A stretch of DNA of 64,000 bases from Phytoseiulus persimilis (lineage: Eukaryota > Arthropoda > Arachnida > Mesostigmata > Phytoseiidae), in contig CM075101.1 in the NCBI GenBank assembly GCA_037576195.1, positions 3,410,001 through 3,474,000 of the forward strand. The letters are read 5' to 3'. Shown piece by piece: positions 35,485 through 48,500 of the stretch (the first letter of the stretch is position 1; each line of letters begins with the position of its first letter). A program made the translations under genes and the position numbers. The notes under the pieces were generated by a model. That model did no database searches, had not been told where the DNA came from, and saw only the letters and a program-made list of their open reading frames with translations.

Positions 35485-38400
35485 AGTATGGCTATTCTGA
35501 CTTTTTCACGTTCGCCGGGATAGACGATCATTCCCAAAACCGGAGAGGAGGTCTCCGTGTTGCCTCCAACACCGAAAGCCTCCGAAGCCTTGGTGACTTC
35601 GAGTGTGTGTTGGTGTTCCCTTCAACGTTCTCTATTTCCCCTCCCCGAATCATCTACTCAAGTCGACAGCTCAATATCGCTCCCCTCCGCAGCCGACCCG
35701 CATTGCTCGAGTTATTCCCAGTACACCGAATAACAGAGGGGAAAAGGAGCCCAACAGATGCCGGCAGTGGAGAAACGGAGGAATTCGGCTTCTTGGCAAA
35801 ACCGACCGGGGGCATCCGATTTCCGATCTCAAAAAGTTTCACCCGTTTGATTAGTGGAGCTCCTCTTCTTTTCCGGGATATAGATTCCATTCGAAGTTTT
35901 CTTCCCAATAGGGCGGTTTCTCGATTTTTCGATCGAACCTCAGCGTGTCGACTGCACGGATTCTCAAATATATATTCAGGCCAGTGCCGACTTCCCTCAA
36001 GTGAAGGCGAGAACGACGGAAGCAATTTCTGACGCATCGAGGATCCCCGAATCGCAACTCGCGAGTTGACTGGGAACGCGAGCTGGAATCCTGTCCAGAT
36101 CTGACCTATCCGGCACAAACTCAGAATTCGTCGCTCACAGTTTCCGAGCGCAACCATCAACTCCTTCTGTGAACGGGAGTCGGAGACTTCGATGAAGTCG
36201 AAGGTCTTTGGCGTTTCGTTTCCCTGTTTTGGAGGGCAATCTAACATAGGCGGTGCGGACTTTACTTCGGGAACTGACAAACGGTACGCATTCAAGATTT
36301 GAGAACGGAAAACGCGAGAGAGGGGAAGAGAGAAATAAATTAAATATGTTATCATTGGTATGACCAGCCGGGAATTTTTCCCCAAGGAACGCGAAGCAAC
36401 GAATACTCTTCTGCGTCCTCCTCCTGGGTGCCTCCGGCGTCGTCCATCAAAATCAAATTTCGACGCCCCGCCCCACTTTCGTCAATCCTTGAGGAGAGGT
36501 CGGTGAGGGTGGGAGCGGGGGCGCTTGGGGGGCGGGGGAGGCTCGCAGGAGGAGAAAATATATTTTTGAGGGAGTCGTTGCGCTGTCGTCGAAGCATCTT
36601 CTCTTCATTTCGGACTCCCCATGGGCCCGGCACTCGCGTCTTCCCTGCGTGGCTTGCTGATCTTTTTCGATCTGTGTCACTCTCTATACACTCGGCCGCC
36701 CCGGACCGTCTCTCCCGCCGCGCCATATCGTTTAGAGTAGCTCTCATATGGACATCACGCGCCTCCCCTAGCCAATGCGCAAGATGACATTTGCGCCGAA
36801 AATCGCTCTTCGAGGGAGAGCAAGTGTTTGCCGGTCGGACACGGGTTCTCGGGCTCGCGGAGAGCAGATCACTTCCGATTCAAGTGAACCTCAGTCGAGG
36901 TGCGAAAAGGAAGCTCAGAGAAACCGTTGAGGGGCTCGCCAGCTTTGCGGAAACAAGACCCTTTCAAGGACTTGCTGACCGAAGGACAACATATCGCTTT
37001 GATTCGCACCGGGGTTCGAGGCGAAATGTCGAGAACGGGGAGCGAGCTTCGCGGCTGAAAACATACTCTTCGGTTCTTTGCTACACATGTGGCGATGCAT
37101 ACGTGTTTGTCCGCAGAACGTCGTTATCAGGATAGCAGGCCCGAGCCGGCGAGCACCTTGCTCGCTCCGAACCATCGGTTGACTGACTGGGAGATGCGGA
37201 CAGCTGGGCTTTTCTCAATTACCCGTTTTTGATGAGCAACCATGGACCATCACGACGACCACGCAGATGAGAGGAGCAGGATGCCTGAGAGGAAGGAACA
37301 GCTGAGCGAGGCGGAAGAACGGGCACAGGGACTCAAGCAAAAAGCGGAAGACCCTGCATGGACACCACACCATCCATCCATCAGACCCTCGCTTGGGGAC
37401 AAACAAGATCAATCCTCGATGAGGCATGGCTTCCTCGAGAAAAGATGCCACCACACGGTCGCTCGGCTGCACACACTTGCTAACCACGTTTTACTCCTTC
37501 TCCCCCCCTGGCACCCTCGCCCCTTATCCCCAGATGCCCTCGCCTTGCGACAGAGTCGGAGGGCGAGACGTGGATACTCGCCCGGAGTATAACGCTCTCA
37601 CGAGCAATCGTCCTCGATAGGGTCATGGATCTCCCTGTTCAATGCGCCGGAGGGGCGGGATATATCCCCTCTCCCCTTCCCCATCGGATATCCTGTTGAT
37701 GAAGCTCCAAAGGTCGGGAAACTCATGATGAGTTGTCATGGCTGTCCGAGTGAACGCTCCTGACATGGAATCGCTCACCTGGAGGTGGGATTTGAGCCGT
37801 GCGAGTCGCCCCCCGTCTTGGAAAAGTTCTCGACCGCGGGACAAACGCTTCGTGCACCCGAGCCGGAGGATTCCACCGTGCGAAGCCAGTCTTCCGCCGC
37901 TTCGTCCGCTGAACGTGTTCGGCGCCGACGTGGTCTCTCGCCCGCAGATAATCGTACATTCAATTTGGTGGGTCTTCGTGCTGATACGTGCTCACATTGA
38001 GATGGCTGACCGGTACCTGTTTGAAGCGCGACACGGTGACGAACGAATCGAGTTCCTCGCACCGAGTTCCTCCCTTCTGACGCGGACAACACGGCTCTAT
38101 TTCAGTCCGGGCGAGCTCCACAGAACGGGTCCGAAAACGCGCAACGGCATCGACGTCCACGGCTGCGGGACAACGAGTGGAAGAAAATCAAAAGTCACTC
38201 GGCACACGCCCCCTGATTATTCACAGTAGTCAGTGAAGCAGATTTTGGCTCGTTACGTTCCGCTGCATTCACAACGCGCGGCTCTTGTTCGTGGTGGGAG
38301 CTCCCCAAGCTCGTGATTGCTCACATATTGAAACAGCCGGGGGCATTCAGCCGTAAAAGTGTCACGGCTTGAGTCACGAATCTGTCGCACGCGGCGAGAG

Positions 38401-41005
38401 ATACAAAACCAGGCTCGGTTATGAATCGGCGAGTTCAATCGACTCGCGGAATCCCGGAGATAGCCCGAGGGATCGTTCGCGACCATGAAGCTCGATTACG
38501 ATCATTCTCCGCACATCGAAATTCAAAACGGCTGTTCGACCGACAGGTCTGAACGAGGTTTGTGCGCAAGCGTCGTGTAAGATTCATTCATCCTAGCCAT
38601 CCGCTAAATATTTGCAAGGTTCAGAGAAAACTGAGCGTCAAAGCTTCCAGACCGACTCCAGACACACCAAAGTCCGTTCCAGGGCTATTTTCGACGGCGA
38701 AAACTCCGCGAGCGAAATTTCCCTCCGTGTTTTGCTCAACCAAGGGGAAAAAGAATAAATGAGAAAGAACGGAGACCACAACGGAATCGCTCTGTTCGTT
38801 TCAAAATTTGGAACGGTGAAAATGCTCATCCGGATCAAGCCCGAGGTGGAATTCGCTTGACAGCACAGCGCCTATCACCGACAACACACGCTCCTCGTCT
38901 TCTACGCAACTCGGAAAGCGGCAGAATTTTGTCATTGATTCAAATTGGCAATCGGGTTACGAAACTCGATGGTGTCGTAAGTCTCATCATCATCGTCACC
39001 GTCGAAGTTATGGTCGACGTCGTGTTGAGACGACTCGAAGCTCCGTTCCGGATCTCGCTTCCCCAGCCTTCGCCGCTCCTGTTCATATCACAATGCCTTA
39101 CGAAACAATCAAACTGCAATGTCTCAGAGTCCACAGAGGCGTCCAACGGAGAGCTTGCCAGGGGCCGTCTACCTCCTGTCGGTCGGCGTCTCCCAGCCGT
39201 CTCCAGCCTCATACATTATTAACAGAGACTCGCTGCGTGCATTCACAAACTGCAAATCTCTCTCGATATCCTCGGATCGGAATCTCGCCGACTCCATCCG
39301 TGAAATCTTCCATCCAGCGAGTATAGAGCCGCATCTCTCCGGAGGAATCGCTTTTTCAGAACGGCTGCTCTCGGAGAAGTTCCCTCGGAAACGGTGCTTT
39401 TCGACGTAACGATCATATGCCGCCCCTCGGTGCTGTCCCGCGTCCTGTCTCACTTTGGAACGAAAATGATTCTCTCAATCGATTCTTGAATGAACGGATT
39501 CCCACCGCACGCGAGGTGAATGAGTAGCAGATGGAAACTCTCCCTAGTCGGTTGGCCGCCCCACCGAGTTGAAGCATGACGCTCTTTGCATTCTGATGCG
39601 CTCTGTAGTCCTTCGTGCAACCTTTTATAGGACCAGCCCATAATTAATTCGGTCCGCTTGAGTCATTTGCATAAGATCGTGCGCGCAGAGCGTAACGAAA
39701 TATACCCTGATTCAGTTCGCCATCCACTTGACTCGTGCGAACGGATAGTTTGACGGCGCCTGTCGGTCTGAGTGACTCCGGCTCACCGCCTGATTAACTC
39801 CGGTCCAGAGACATGGTACGTATCTTTTGAGAGAACAATGCCGACCCGGAGTTGGAAACCAAATAACCGGGACGGGCTTGCGCTGCACCGCTTTCTTGGA
39901 TTTTGATCTCCTCTATTCGAGCACGATGCCATTGATTACCGGAATCGAACGCCGCTTGGCGCTTCTTCCTCGAGCTTCACCAGCTCCGTCCGAGCTCGTC
40001 CATCCGACCGTTCGTTCGTCCTCTCCGGCTCTGAATTGCGGAGCCAGCTTAACCATCATGCTGAATAATTTGTCGGAAAAGTTTTCTAATAGTGTGTGCG
40101 CGCGGTGACGCAGTGGGTTTTGCCTCCTCTCCTCTTTCTTATCATCTCTTTCTTGAAATTAATATTTTCCCTGCTCTCTGCGGTTTACCTTCAAAAACGC
40201 TGAAACCGGGGTTAGAGCGACTGAGATGACGGCCGCGGTGTCTGTACCTCAGTTGCCCAAGCGGCGCTTTGAATATGATCGTGAATTAGTAACCAAGTGG
40301 GACTTTGACTAGCTCGTCGGCTGGTTTGCTTTTTTGCTAGCGTGAGAGACCTCCCGCCTGGGGAGCTCCAAGAACTATCTCTCTGAAGGGAAGCCTCGTC
40401 AGCGGAGGGAGTCGCCGTGACGAAATGAACCGCGTATCCTGTCCCGGCTTACTGGAGAAGCAGAATGTTTTCACCATTCCCCGTGTTGCCCTCTGAGTCT
40501 CGCTCGAGGGACTCGCAGACAGAGAGGGAGAGAGATTGGGGGCTCACGGGGAGCTCACGAGCATGTGCGCGGCATCCCTTCGCGGGAGCTTCACAGTCTA
40601 TTGAAGGTCCCTCCCACAGGTGGTTCTCTCTAGCAGGTAGACCGCGGTTCGGGAATTGGTGGGATGCACATCCGCGGAAACCCTGTCCGCTTGCTGTGCA
40701 GCCGCTCCTATTGATTGCTTGGGTTTCGATTGGCTCGGTCGTTTGTTACTCGTTAAGTAACATATACTCACCCGCACACGGACGCCATACTACGTCGGTA
40801 CATCCTATCGATCGTTTATAGATACCCGGCAAATGGGCGCAACCTGTCCACGGTGTTGAGTGGCGCATTCAGACCCAGTGTCGAGCAGGGGAAGAAAATC
40901 GGACGACTCACGCACGTCTCGTGATAACTTGGAATCCCGCTGGCAGCTCCACGCAGCCCTCGTGGCGACAGCGGCGGCTGGCGAGAGATCGAAGGGGGGA
41001 AGGGA

Positions 41006-41016
41006 GGGGGGGGGGG
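41006..41016 (+). repeat. poly(G) tract, 11 G
   Basis: Uninterrupted G run read directly, within a purine-rich stretch. Confidence 0.8.
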
Positions 41017-44000
41017 ACTCGGGGAGTAAACCAATCTCCAACGCGGTTATGAGCACAGTCCGTCAGCTGAGAGGGGCATCTGCTGAGAGGACCTGATGAT
41101 ACAGCGGACGAATACGACCAATGCCCAGGAAAGGAACAATTGTAGAGGAATAGGAGATACCTTTCGGAAAAATGAAGTGTTCGCGCCTGGAAAACGCGGG
41201 ACGGGAGACGAGGCCATGAACAAGGAGAGAATCCACGAGAGGGACAAGGACTCCCCTCGATGAGAATAGCGGGCCCCCAACAGGAGAACGAAATCGCTCA
41301 ACGAGAGAAGAGGGGATGCCCGCCAAGAGGGGCGTGTGTATCCCGCCCGAACCTCCGCAGCCGCCGCAAAGCGCGCTGAGGGATCAAACGGAATTTAATT
41401 TTTCGTTTCCAAGACGAATTGAATTTCCAATGCGGACACGGACAGATGTTCAATTCCGTTACGCGCACTCCAAGCTCTCTGAGCGGCGTTTTCGTCGCTG
41501 ATTCCTCGAATTGAATTTCCTTCGTGGTCCCAGTGCCGCGCCTCATCAGCTCCGCGCCCGGGTCGAGCGCCGCCTCTGATCTGAACATGATTTCAACTTG
41601 AGAACGATTCCAAGCAGAGAGACTCCATTCAGAGAAGGTCCGGGCCGGCTCGTGGCGGCGAGGCGATTCGAGGCAGCGTTGTCGTTCCGCGCGTCTCGAA
41701 TCTCCTCTACTGAGGCAAAAGAGGACTCCGAATCGTTGACGGAGGAGAAACAGAGACACGGGCAGAGTCGCCGATGAAATCGAACTGAGGGCAATGTGTG
41801 CTGTCTAATGGACACGTTATTGGCCCCGTCTCGAGCGAAACTGGTCCCCACCCATCCACCCTCAGATATAGACAGACGGAGCCAGCGAGGAGCTGGCCGA
41901 GCCAGATCCACCTCAATCCATCGGACCCCATCCCCCTTGAGTGCCTACCAGCCGATGCCTACCCCTCATCTTTTCGTGAAGCTCCCCTAGTAGTTACTGT
42001 CCAAACTCCCGGGAAGCAACAGCGTCGCTCCTCAAAGCCCTGCTCGACAATCTTCCGGACGGCTGCGATTGATTGTGGATCTCCTTCGAGCTGACGAAAG
42101 CCGATATTCATGGCCGAGTACCCGTCTTCTGTTTGAGATCGGGATCTGTGAAACTCGGGAACTCGTTCTTAATCCATACTCAACATTGCGGGCGGAAGCA
42201 TGCTCTTTTCGAGAACCGAGTCGTCCATTGGCGGGTGTATTCATTCAAAACCAGGAGAGGCGATGGTTTCTCGAGAATGGGCCGCATCGCCGGGGGCTGG
42301 AAGGACTGTCCACAACAGTCTAGTGCGCAAGTGTACAATCAGGGAACAAAGGATTCCAATGCAGCCGCTGCCGCGCCACTGCTCATAGAATTTCTGGGTC
42401 AGGAATTTAGCAAGTTTGATCGGGGGTGGGCGAATTTTATTCATCGAGAGAATAGGGGCGGAAAGTGACCAGAGTCGCTGGGTGGGTTCCGTTGTTCTCA
42501 GCTGATTAGGAGCTCAAATAAAAACCCCATCGGTCGTCGTCCTCTTCCCGGCGGCCTACTTAAGACTTTGGCCAAAATAGCTTGACTTCCTTCGTCTCGA
42601 ACCATGCCTGACCCCGGGCCGAGTCATACTCTCCGCCATCGCCCGTACTCAACTTAACTGTCTGCTCTTTCTGACTCTCTCACTTTTCTTTCGGTCAGCC
42701 GGCTATTATGGAGCTCGGAAAAGAGATTTTTTAGATATGGCCGCGTAGATGCGTCCGCTGAGCGACTGACGGGCTGTTCAGCCGGTTCGAAGCCGAGCGA
42801 TGGTCGTTCCGCCATAACGATTCGGATGGTCTTCGAAGTTATTCGAGATCGTTTCCACAAGCCGTTCGAGCTGGACCGGTTCTCAATCTGAATATCGTGG
42901 CGTTATACGTATGCGTTCTGGAGTGCGCTGGCTCGGTCTCTGTCCGGAAACGTCTTCATTCTGGCTGAAACATTCTGGGCCTTCCGAGGCCGTACAATGC
43001 CCTGAAGAGGCCTGAGAACGGACAGATTTCCTAATATGCAGATAACGTGGCAGCATACGATTACCTGAGCGCGAGGCGGAAACAATGAAGGTAAGTGTTC
43101 TCGACTTGGAGGCGATAAGTTGATTTCTGTGATCCGCTCTGTTCCCGAGCCGTTCGCCATCAAGTTAACTATGGATCGTCGCTCTCGGAAATTCCTTCTC
43201 GAGGCGCTGCGCAATCAGATCCGTTTCAAATCGCTCCCACCGCCGATTTACATCCACGCCACGATAGCTCGGATCACGAATGGCTTCAGACGAACCCCTC
43301 CTGTCCGTGGAGCGGGTTGGTCGGCAGTTTTGTTGTCATTCCGCGCTGAGGCCGAAGGAGGCATTTGTGCGTTGCCCAACATGCCCTCAGCGGTGTCTTT
43401 GGACACAGTGTCGACCTGGTTCACATCGACGAAGTCACCAAAATAAAAATATCTCGAGGGATACGGTCGATTCGAGTCTGAACGGCACTGTGATTATGTA
43501 ACACTGTTTTCCAGCCTCGTACATGGCGTGCCGCCGGGATCTTCGGCCGCCGCCGTTTTGATGAACAGCGGCTCATCGTTTTGAGTGTTCCTGTTGCAAC
43601 GGTGTTATGAACGCAGATAAGCCACCGACCCGTCTGCTTTGTTGGCGAAACGCGAAAGTTGGTGCCGAGGCTGGTTCCACTGGTTTCGGCAATAGTAGGA
43701 GTTGTAGTGGTGGTGGCGGTGGTGCTGCTGCTGCTGCGAGGGGAGACTGCTATTTGAAATCGATGTCAGAGGAAGATGGAAGACTCAGCGTGTTGGAACC
43801 CGTAACTGCGAGAAGCCCACCGCAGGAATCGACTGTTTCCTCTTCCTTCGGGGAGGCTCGTTTTTTCCACAACCACTAGCCACTTGTAACGATGCTGTAT
43901 TTCGACGTTGCGAGGAAGCTCACTAAGAGCCTTGCATGGTGCTTCAGCTTCCTCGAGCGCCGAGCTCGGTGCGAATGTGTGACTCGACTGCCTCGAAGAC

Positions 44001-44652
44001 TCCGTGTTAACATCGGTTGGTCCTCCAGGCGGCTTCGAGTAGATCCCGTCCCGCCAATGTAGCTCTCCACTATACATCAAAAGATGCGAGTTCCTTCATT
44101 CGGCTTGAACGATATCCAAAGCGATCTGGAAGTATCCCGTCCCGAAGTTGGTGGAACGGACTCCGTAGACATGTTCGTTGAACTCGGGTGTCTGTTCTCA
44201 CCCCGGAAGAAAGTGAGCGTTTTCAATTATCGCCGTTTCGAGGGACTCGATCGCTTCCTCCCGACCAGTGCGTACTTAAGGAATCTGCCAGTTCCGGTCC
44301 CCATTGGTCGTTTATTAGTTTTTGTCATTCAGATTCGGTTGGTTGTCTTCTAATTTGCGAAAGCCCTGCCCGTCGGACAGGGCTGGTCATCAGGTACTCG
44401 GCCCGATGTCGACTCCCTCTGTCGGCCCCGTCGGTCTGTTCCCGTGTCTGTCCGCGCCAGTGGGGTCAATTTGCAGCGCTTTGTCGAGGCCATCAGCCTG
44501 CTGGACCAGGAGGAGGAAAGCACTGGTTACGCGTCATTAAAGTGTATCTTATTATATTGCGCAGGCCGTGAGGCTTGCAGGCCTTCCAGCGTTGAATCGG
44601 CCTGAGTGCTGTGAGACGCTTGGTTGGACATCACTGCGGCCCGCGTTGAAAT

Positions 44653-45534
44653 TCACCTACAGCTGAAAAACCTCTCTCGACGGTCGGTGTCTTCCGATGC
44701 CCCTTTCTCTCCTGAATGTTTCCTGATTGAATGGCGCTGGCTACCTGGACGGCTGGCTACGCGATTGCCAACCCATGGATCTCCCTCCAGAGGCACTCGG
44801 CTGTCAGAACAAGAATATTGTTCGCGCGATCGGCCGCTCTGCCACCGCGGATGCCGCCCCGGATGGACGGGCTCGCGCGGAGCGGGACAGTTTAGTCCGG
44901 CGATCAGCAGTGAAACGTTTCTCGCCTTCGGGTGCATTCCTGAGTCTGTGAACACGTACTCAGACCTCTTTCTTGATCGGGTATCGTTCATCCATACAAG
45001 AGAGACCAACTGCGACTCGTGGGCTGCGGTACAGGGGCGGCAGACTGATCCTTCTGGGCGACCCGATGAGAGAAACCATCGACAGCCCATCGAACGTGGC
45101 CGGCTCGCAGCATCCGTGTAATTTTTCAATCCTGGCGGCAACCTCGGGCAACTCGGGGATTTTGTTCGCGAGCAGGGCTGGTTCGAGGCCGCCTCGCGTA
45201 GAAATGCGGCTCTGACTGCTTCGCTTGCCAACGGAGCGGAAGAGTTTGCCTCCGAAATTATTCCCGATGGGCTCGATATGCCGGCCACCTGTGCTGCGTT
45301 CAACATCATCCCTTGAATCCACCAGCGGGTCCGCAGATCGAGTTTGCTCCCATCCAAACGCTTCTCGCTCATCTCGAGCAACTGGGCGTTTGGTAGCCGG
45401 GGAAAAACAATCGCGATTGGGGACCTCCTCCCGAGGACTTCTCCGTCTCTAACACTCGCTCTTCCAATAGTGCCATGCGCCAAGGACCCAGGAGCGGCTC
45501 CCGCAGACGAGGAAGTTGGTGGCGATGCATTCAT
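44653..45534 (-). other. 293-codon open frame, ATG start, no family recognised
   Basis: A long minus-strand frame beginning with ATG. It is rich in Ser, Arg, Pro and Gly, without a signal peptide, membrane segment or known motif. Overlapping frames on the other strand are also long, which points to locally few stop codons. I do not assign it as a gene. Confidence 0.15.
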
Positions 45535-48500
45535 CCCGGTTCACTTGCCGTGAAAACACATACACACACAAACACCTCTTGGCAAACGCTGTTTCCCGTT
45601 GCGAAGCCTGACGAACTTCTTCATCAAAGCGATCTTGATAGCGGCACAGATGGGTTCCGGCCTCGTGGGATCGCATCGTTTCGAATCCACATCGTCGACG
45701 TTGACATAACTCTATTTCAAGCTGTTGACAAACGAAGCCTCTGACCGCGCCGCGCTGAAACATTCATCCGGCTCTGTATTTTGCGCACGTCGCTCTGAGC
45801 TCGAGGAATCAGGGTTGAGCTTCTGTGGCACCAAATAGTTTTTCTCACGATTCGACGAAAAACTCGTCTTACACGTTCTCTGGTAACGTTTAATCAATTT
45901 ATCATAACGACTGGTAACGGGACCGAAGGTGAGCAGGCGATTCTTACCCAATCCTTCTCTCAGGGATCCATGGCCACGACGAGCGAGAAAACAGTTTCAC
46001 CTAGCCCAGGAACTTTCGAATTCTATTCCGTCGTTTCGAGTTCCGAAAATTTCGCTGAGACATCGCCTGAGAGATGTTCCACAACGGCATCGTGTGAAGT
46101 TGCCGCAGGAGCTCTCGGGCCGCTTGGTGGGACGGTTCGAGTTGAGGAGCTAGCTGCTCCGAGGCCTCCTAGCCGCTTGTAAAATTTCATTTAAAACTCG
46201 TCAGAAACCCGGGCCACGTCCCGCCGTCGGCAACCAGTCAATGTGGAGTGGTTTCGACCCCTTCGGGGACGCCTATCGCGCATCGAGTTTAACCTCGTAT
46301 GTTTTTCCTCTCGTTCGAAACTTCCTATTTTGTGCGGCGTGAATTTCCCGCCGGACTTCGGGGAGAGCGCTGCTCAACTCTGTAGTCTGTTCAGGAGAGC
46401 TTGCGACGCACAATGAGCGGTCAGGGCGTTCAGGAAATTTCATTCCTTTCCGATGTAAATAAGATATCTATTTATTTTCTCTTCGGTTCGCTCGCTTTTG
46501 GCTTGGCGCTCCCACCCGAAATGCTGCGCAGAATAGATCGAAGTATCGGATATTGCGACGAGCTTCTACTGGGAAGAGCCGCTAGGCCAGGACTTCGACT
46601 GGAGTGAGGCTCAGATCATTCCCAGCGAACGAAATGAGTACCCGCGGAGGATCTGGGGAATATTGCGACTGATCGCGGAAGGACTGCCGATGATGAGTGT
46701 AGGTGGGAGAGGTTCGTGAGCTCCGATGCGCACATGAATTGTGTTGTCGTTCGTTCGTCCGTCCGTCAGCGAGAGCGCAGAGTCTCAAGATGTGTTGAGT
46801 TCCTGCAGGGTTGGAGGACACATCCTGAAAATCGACCAAACATCTGCTGCCACGGCCGATGTTGTTGCACTTGCGTTCCGCGCTGAGCTAAGTGATTCTG
46901 AACAACAAGCGGGGAACTCACTAGTTCGGATGACGACAGAGCAGCGGACAAAGCCCCACAACTCCTCATTCAACATGATCCCTGTTGTTTCGGAAGCGGC
47001 CGCATCGTGGGGTTTCACGTCTGGCCTTGAATCCCTGACGTCGACTCCGTTCGGCTCCCAACTCAAGTCGACGAATTCATCGTGAGCTCCCTGATGTCGA
47101 GCTGGAGAGAGGACACTCAATTCCATCCATCTCTGATCGATCGCTTGAATGAGGATTAGCAGCGTTTCCGCTCTGATGCGGGAGCTTGCCTCGACGAGAA
47201 TCGCCTCCGAGGCGCGCAGGTTGCGAGCGACCCATTTTCGTTGCAAGAGCTCCTTCGTCGTTTTCGACGCCTCATTAACCGTCAGGATGGAGGGTATGAC
47301 CCGCTGCGACGGGCGTGCGGGGCGAGTACGGGGCGGCTGCTGGCAGACGGCCGGGATGCTGCGGGAATGTCCCGGACAGGACGGATTTAAACTCACGGTT
47401 GTTTGGGTCTGATCCACTCGCTCCTTCTTCAGTTTGTTCTTGGCCAACGCAGCGCCCCCCTTCTGCCGACTCTTCTTTTCGGGAGGAACGCAACTTGCAT
47501 TTGATTGCGGCCGTAAAAAGTTGGAGCCACTGTTTTTAGTGCTACTTCCTGCGTTCGGTCGGAGCCGGCGTGAAAAATTGATGCAGTAAAACGGTCAGCA
47601 GCCGATCACCACCTCTTCTCGCTCTCGAATGGGTCTTCAAAGCCTGACTCGGCAAATTTACAAATGAGCTGATCTTCTTCGTTGGAGAGGCGCTCCAGAG
47701 CTCGACGTCGGTTCCTCCCCGTCGGCTCGAGTGAGTCCGCGGTGAGTTCGCCTGGAGCTCTCCAAAAATACGGCTGGCCCCGGTTTCCGGTCGTCTCGGC
47801 ATTAAAAGATCGTGGTGAGAAGGAATCCCAACGGCTCAACGGTTTTTGCTTGAAGATCTCGCAGCCGCCGCGAGCTCAGCCTCCTCCCTCGACGATGGAT
47901 ACTCGGGTATTGTCGTCGTGGGTTCATCCCGAACCATCGCCCGCTGCTCCCAGTTCTCCTGGCCGCCCATTAGTGATAGGTTATCCGACTGATCGTGTCG
48001 CTGCTCGAGAGCTATCGGTCGGAGACTAAAAGAGCTCCCGCGGGCCGACAATTGTTCATCATGGAGACGTTATTCATACCGCTGCTGAAACTCCTTCGTG
48101 CGGTGAGACTCGACAGTGTGACTGGCTTCGGGGGGCTGGGGAGGAAGCGTTCTTTTGCTTGCCGGGACCCGTCGCGCGAATGGATCGTCAACGATCTGAT
48201 TGTGGGCGCTGAACGAGGAGAGACAGAATCGTTGGATTTTCGATTTATTCACTCGACCTGTCGAAGAACGGTTCAAAGGAGAACGAACCAACCGCCCCGA
48301 ACACCGCTCCGGGAAAGCGATCCACTAATCACTTAGCGGTGATTGCGACACTTCAACTGGCGATCGAAAATCGCGATCCCTTTTGCCGGGATCACGAGAA
48401 CGCTCCTGTTCTTTTAGGAACCCGAAACGGATCTCTGAGGAACTCCGGCGTCACAACGGACGATCTTCACAGCTCCTTCGGTTGCTGCTCGCTGAGACTC

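Larger units (their letters stand above)
27415..44600. other. intergenic, no gene recognised
   Basis: No domain or convincing exon found. The longest frames are 29531-30370 (-), 34086-35006 (+) and 35654-36385 (-), at 279, 306 and 243 codons; the first two lack an ATG at their left limit. A purine-rich stretch lies at 30160-30330, and G tracts at 35473-35484 and 41006-41016. ATGAAG|GTAAGT at 43085 resembles a tiny start exon but nothing joins to it. Confidence 0.4.

Noticed and set aside
43085-43090. ATGAAG directly followed by GTAAGT
   Set aside because: Six coding bases cannot support an exon call and nothing joins to it.
48061-48102. Signal-peptide-like METLFIPLLKLLRA followed by GTGAGA
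   Set aside because: No downstream exon in phase with a recognisable domain; probably chance.
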